A DNA stretch of 36,110 nucleotides from an uncultured bacterium (GTDB lineage Bacteria > Actinomycetota > Actinomycetes > S36-B12 > CAIYMF01), in contig CAIYMF010000329.1 in NCBI GenBank assembly GCA_903927265.1, forward strand, positions 1-36,110, written 5' to 3'. Both the position numbers and the translations under genes were made by a program. Positions 33,521-36,110 of this stretch are shown here, in pieces; the stretch's first letter is position 1; every line of letters begins with the position of its first letter. The notes under the pieces were generated by a model. That model made no database searches. It had not been told where the DNA came from and was given only the letters and a program-made list of their open reading frames with translations.

Positions 33521-34519
33521 TCAGTGCTCCCGAGGTCCTGTCACGAATCCGATTCCCCACGACCAGTGCATCACGGCATAGACCACGGGAAGTTCGGCAT
33601 GCGCCCGGATGGGCAATCCGCGGCCCAGAACGGCCCCTCCTGCAGTCAGGGCCGCCGCGTAGCCCGCCGGCGCGAGGAATCCCGCCAACAGCCAGCGCGA
33701 ACCGATCGCGACCCCCACGACCCCGGCGACCGTTCCGGCGGTCACGGCCGCCACCATGGCTGGCGGCGCGAGATAGCGCATGCTGCCGGGGAATCGGCGA
33801 GTCTCCGGGTGGCGGCGCATGACGACTCGTCGCCATTGTCCGTATTGTCGGTATTGCCGAGCGAGAGCGGACACCGTGGGTCGAGGGCGGTAGACCACGC
33901 GCAAGGCAGGTGTGAACCACACGATGCCGCCAGAATCGCGGATGCGGTGGTTCATCTCCCAGTCCTGCGCGCGCACCATCGACTCGTCGTAGCCCCCGAC
34001 CCGCTCAAGAGCCGATCGCCGGAAGACGCCCAGGTACACCGTCGGCGCCTCGCCTTCCTGACCGCCGATGTGGAAGGGCGCTCCCCCGACACCGAGTGCG
34101 GTCGTCATGGCGCGAGCGACCGCCTGCTCAAAATCGGTGACCCCTGCTGCCGCCATGATGCCGCCGACATTGTCGGCTCCCGTGCGCTCCAGCGTCTCGA
34201 CGGCGATACGCACGTAGTCGGCCGGAAGAAGCGCGTGTCCGTCGCATCGCACGATGATGTCGGCCGACGAGGCGGCGATGGCGAGGTTGAGTCCGGCCGG
34301 GGTCGCACCGCTCGGATTGGCGACCAGTTGAATCCGCGCGTCACCTTCGGCCAACTCGCCCGCGATCTCATCGGTGGCGTCACTCGATGGTCCCAGTGCA
34401 AGCACTACTTCCAACGAGCCGTCGTACTCCTGGGCAAGTAGTTGGGCCACCGCTTCCCGTAGGTGCTGCTCCTCATTGAGGATCGGCACCACAATCGACA
34501 CCGCTGGCCACTCGCGCAT
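33521..34519 (-). CDS. GT2 glycosyltransferase (ExoA-like) with C-terminal spans
   Basis: A 332-residue family 2 glycosyltransferase. The nucleotide-sugar fold starts VSIVVPILNEEQHLREAV, the acidic metal site is VRCDGHALLPADYV (DxD-like), and the catalytic block is MVRAQDWEMNHRIRDSGG. The C-terminal part (about 245-325) has three hydrophobic spans, so the enzyme is membrane-anchored. The layout resembles ExoA-type succinoglycan synthases; sugar unknown. ATG 34519 follows the stop of the wbbL-like gene by 11 nt; TAGGGT spans that stop, 8 nt before the ATG, and a GGGGGA stretch is too close for an ideal ribosome site. Confidence 0.85.
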   Translation of the reverse strand: MREWPAVSIVVPILNEEQHLREAVAQLLAQEYDGSLEVVLALGPSSDATDEIAGELAEGDARIQLVANPSGATPAGLNLAIAASSADIIVRCDGHALLPADYVRIAVETLERTGADNVGGIMAAAGVTDFEQAVARAMTTALGVGGAPFHIGGQEGEAPTVYLGVFRRSALERVGGYDESMVRAQDWEMNHRIRDSGGIVWFTPALRVVYRPRPTVSALARQYRQYGQWRRVVMRRHPETRRFPGSMRYLAPPAMVAAVTAGTVAGVVGVAIGSRWLLAGFLAPAGYAAALTAGGAVLGRGLPIRAHAELPVVYAVMHWSWGIGFVTGPREH

Positions 34520-34530
34520 GGTCCCCCACC

Positions 34531-35577
34531 CTAGCGACGCGGGCCGCGTGATAATCGACGCATTGCCCAGCCCCAGTACCCCTCGAGCACGGAGTTGGCG
34601 ATGGCCGGAACGCTCTGACCGAACGAGGGCGGCGGGTCAACGCGGGCACTGAGCTTGGGCAGAATCTGCGAATCAGGAATGCTGCGGGCCTCGGCCACCC
34701 GGGTGCGCCGTTCGGCGAGATACTCACGGTTCTGCCAGATCCACTTCCAGGCAGCGACCTTCGAACCACCCCAGCCCTGCATCGAGGCAGGAACGAGCGA
34801 ACCCAATTCAACCGCCGCCAACATCGGATACACGTACCGACGCGTGCGCGGTTCGTAGAGGGTTAACGCGTTGATTAGTCGACCGCGCTCCAGTAGGAAC
34901 CACTTCGACGGATTGCGCCCAAACTCGTAGTGATGCAGGCTCACGGCCGCGGGCTCGAAGCGCACCGTGCGACCCGATTGCCAGGTGCGAATCGACAGGT
35001 CGACATCTTCGCCATACGCGAAGTACTCGGCGTCGAATCCACCGAGTTCGTCCCAGACCGCGCGTCGCACCGCAAACGTGGCGCCGGAAATGCAGGTGAC
35101 CTCACCCGCCTGCGCATGATCGGCCGCGGGCTCACCCATCGAACCGGCCCACGTGTATCCGAGGTAGTGCATTGGATTGCCCGCAGCATTGACCAGTTCG
35201 GGACGATCACCGAGTCGCACCGACGCCGTGACGAGGCCGACGGATTCGTCACGCAGCACACTCGCCAACGCCTGCAGTGCGCCCGGTTCGAGAACCGCAT
35301 CGGAATTGACGAACGCCACGACGAGTGAGTCGATGTGTCGTACCCCTTCGTTGCACCCCTCTGCAAACCCGAGGTTGGCTTCGGGTCGGACGATGCGAAG
35401 CCGAGGATCGGTCGGCAGGTCATCGATCCCCGCACCTTCAACTCCGTTGTCGACGAGCACACACTCGCGGAGCACCTCGCCCTGAGACAGGATCGCCGCG
35501 ATGCACTGCGTGAGCCACGGCTCATCGCCGTACCCGAGAACCACCACCGCCACTGACGCCGGATCACCAGGCTGCAT
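34531..35577 (-). CDS. GT2 rhamnosyltransferase-like protein (WbbL type)
   Basis: A 348-residue glycosyltransferase family 2 protein. It has VAVVVLGYGDEPWLTQCIAA, VDNGVEGAGIDD, NLGFAEGCNEGV, VNSDAVLEPGALQAL (metal-binding SD) and YFAYGEDVDLSIRTW (catalytic ED). This is the pattern of WbbL, which in mycobacteria adds rhamnose to the GlcNAc-PP-lipid that links arabinogalactan to peptidoglycan (Rv3265c lies in the same neighbourhood). The donor cannot be proven here. Its ATG overlaps the DUF2304 stop by one nt (TGATG), typical of coupled translation. Confidence 0.87.
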   Translation of the reverse strand: MQPGDPASVAVVVLGYGDEPWLTQCIAAILSQGEVLRECVLVDNGVEGAGIDDLPTDPRLRIVRPEANLGFAEGCNEGVRHIDSLVVAFVNSDAVLEPGALQALASVLRDESVGLVTASVRLGDRPELVNAAGNPMHYLGYTWAGSMGEPAADHAQAGEVTCISGATFAVRRAVWDELGGFDAEYFAYGEDVDLSIRTWQSGRTVRFEPAAVSLHHYEFGRNPSKWFLLERGRLINALTLYEPRTRRYVYPMLAAVELGSLVPASMQGWGGSKVAAWKWIWQNREYLAERRTRVAEARSIPDSQILPKLSARVDPPPSFGQSVPAIANSVLEGYWGWAMRRLSRGPRR

Positions 35578-35966
35578 CAGGACTCCGGCGGCGGATCGAT
35601 CTGAGTTGGTCGCGCGACCGGTGGTGGTGTTCCATCGATGCGTGCGCGCAGAAGTGCGAGTTCCTCAGCCAGGCGTTGCGACTCGTCTTCAAGCCGCCCC
35701 ACTTCCAAACTCAACTGAAGGCTGACGAAGAGCAGCACCACTCCGCCTGCAAAGAAGACCAGATTCGATGGAACACCGAATCCGAGGGTGGAGGAGAACC
35801 AGAAAAGTATCGAGGGAAAGACAGCCAGGAGCAGCACCACTGTTCCGACCAGAAGCCACAACGCTGCGTACTTTTCGCGAAGTCGACCACGTCGCAGCAG
35901 TTCGAGAATGAGAAGCATCAACAGCAGGCCAAGAACGACGGCGAGCGGACTTCGGGCTGCCGACAT
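35577..35966 (-). CDS. DUF2304 membrane protein
   Basis: A 129-residue protein. It has three hydrophobic spans (about 6-23, 34-52 and 64-85) with the family signature ELLRRGRLREKYAALWLLVG and VSLQLSLEVGRLEDESQRLAEE; a coiled-coil helix follows and the tail is Pro-rich. DUF2304 proteins commonly sit next to GT2 glycosyltransferases and polymer-assembly genes, and may pair with a lipid-linked sugar enzyme. I start at ATG 35966 because it forms TGATG with the stop of the preceding frame; a GTG at 35978 would add four residues. Function unknown. Confidence 0.88.
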   Translation of the reverse strand: MSAARSPLAVVLGLLLMLLILELLRRGRLREKYAALWLLVGTVVLLLAVFPSILFWFSSTLGFGVPSNLVFFAGGVVLLFVSLQLSLEVGRLEDESQRLAEELALLRARIDGTPPPVARPTQIDPPPES

Positions 35967-36110
35967 CACGCCACCCACTCACTCGAAGGCATGGGCGGCC
36001 GACGACGTACCACCGCAAGTAGAAGTACGAGAGACGCCCTGAGCAAGTAGGCCGTGGCACGCAACGGACTCTGGCTTGGTTGTCCGGCAGCCCGCGGACG
36101 CATCGCAACT
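35966..36110 (-). CDS. C-terminal end of a gene cut by the window edge
   Basis: Reading the minus strand from the right edge, 47 codons run with no stop until TGA at 35966-35968, which overlaps the DUF2304 ATG. The peptide includes a hydrophobic stretch (ATAYLLRASLVLLLAVVRRR) and ends PSSEWVA. That a coupled upstream gene ends exactly here supports it being real. A GT2 protein is the usual upstream partner of DUF2304, but the fragment is too short to name. Confidence 0.5.
   Translation of the reverse strand, partial: VAMRPRAAGQPSQSPLRATAYLLRASLVLLLAVVRRRPPMPSSEWVA

Noticed and set aside
1-36110. CRISPR arrays, tRNA or rRNA genes, phage or transposase genes
   Set aside because: I saw no direct-repeat/spacer array, no cloverleaf or rRNA sequence and no integrase or transposase motif.

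Overview
This window is a chromosomal segment of a high-GC actinobacterium (Actinomycetota, class Actinomycetes). The diagnostic genes are MtrA-MtrB-LpqB, a WhiB regulator, the F420 genes fbiA-fbiB, a TIGR03089-type protein, DUF3499 and DUF5719 proteins, a long-form HPF and an actinobacterial SecA. Gene content and order resemble the block around secA1-mtrAB-lpqB-sahH-manB-whiB2-fbiAB-wbbL of Mycobacterium (about Rv3233c to Rv3268), from memory. Genes are tightly packed. There are no rRNA, tRNA, CRISPR, phage or insertion sequences that I can see. Genus cannot be fixed from this; a compact uncultured lineage is a guess.

Layout. 1-1634: the start of a wax-ester synthase/DGAT (cut by the edge), a HAD hydrolase, then a plus-strand Rv3235-family gene preceded by a strikingly structured leader. 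1631-8245: secA, a small orphan gene, a GNAT acetyltransferase, a YcaQ-family DNA glycosylase-like protein, HPF and ComF. 8339-13323: lpqB, mtrB and mtrA (cell-envelope two-component system) and a CPBP protease. 13324-19867: S-adenosylhomocysteine hydrolase, a CDF metal transporter, a TobH-like sugar isomerase-fold protein, a Trm112-like zinc protein, phosphomannomutase, a small CxxC protein and DUF3499. 19950-25265: a DUF5719 secreted protein coupled to a 1169-residue glycosyltransferase/membrane protein, then whiB. 25538-29690: fbiA-fbiB (coenzyme F420 side chain), a mannose-1-phosphate guanylyltransferase-like protein on the opposite strand, and TIGR03089. 29693-36110: a 1240-residue wall protein (amidase fold + cell-wall-binding repeats + SpoIID), two GT2 glycosyltransferases, a DUF2304 protein and a cut gene.

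How the genes work together. Most of the window concerns the cell envelope: export (SecA), envelope signalling (MtrAB-LpqB), GDP-mannose supply (ManB and the guanylyltransferase), glycan assembly (three GT2 proteins, DUF2304, DUF5719) and wall remodelling (SpoIID fusion). The rest is housekeeping: methyl-cycle (AhcY), F420 cofactor and ribosome hibernation.

Most interesting non-gene signals. (1) A leader at about 971-1068 with two mutually exclusive hairpins followed by a 12-bp hairpin touching the Shine-Dalgarno site. (2) A dispersed structured repeat in three intergenic gaps (4511-4610, 13414-13607, 19432-19480). (3) A recurrent TANNNT box 6-8 nt before start codons, the signature of leaderless mRNAs, in two cases made from the stop codon of the upstream gene. 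(4) Convergent genes that share or abut stop codons. (5) A wall hydrolase whose amidase domain has Asp where the family has a zinc-ligand His.
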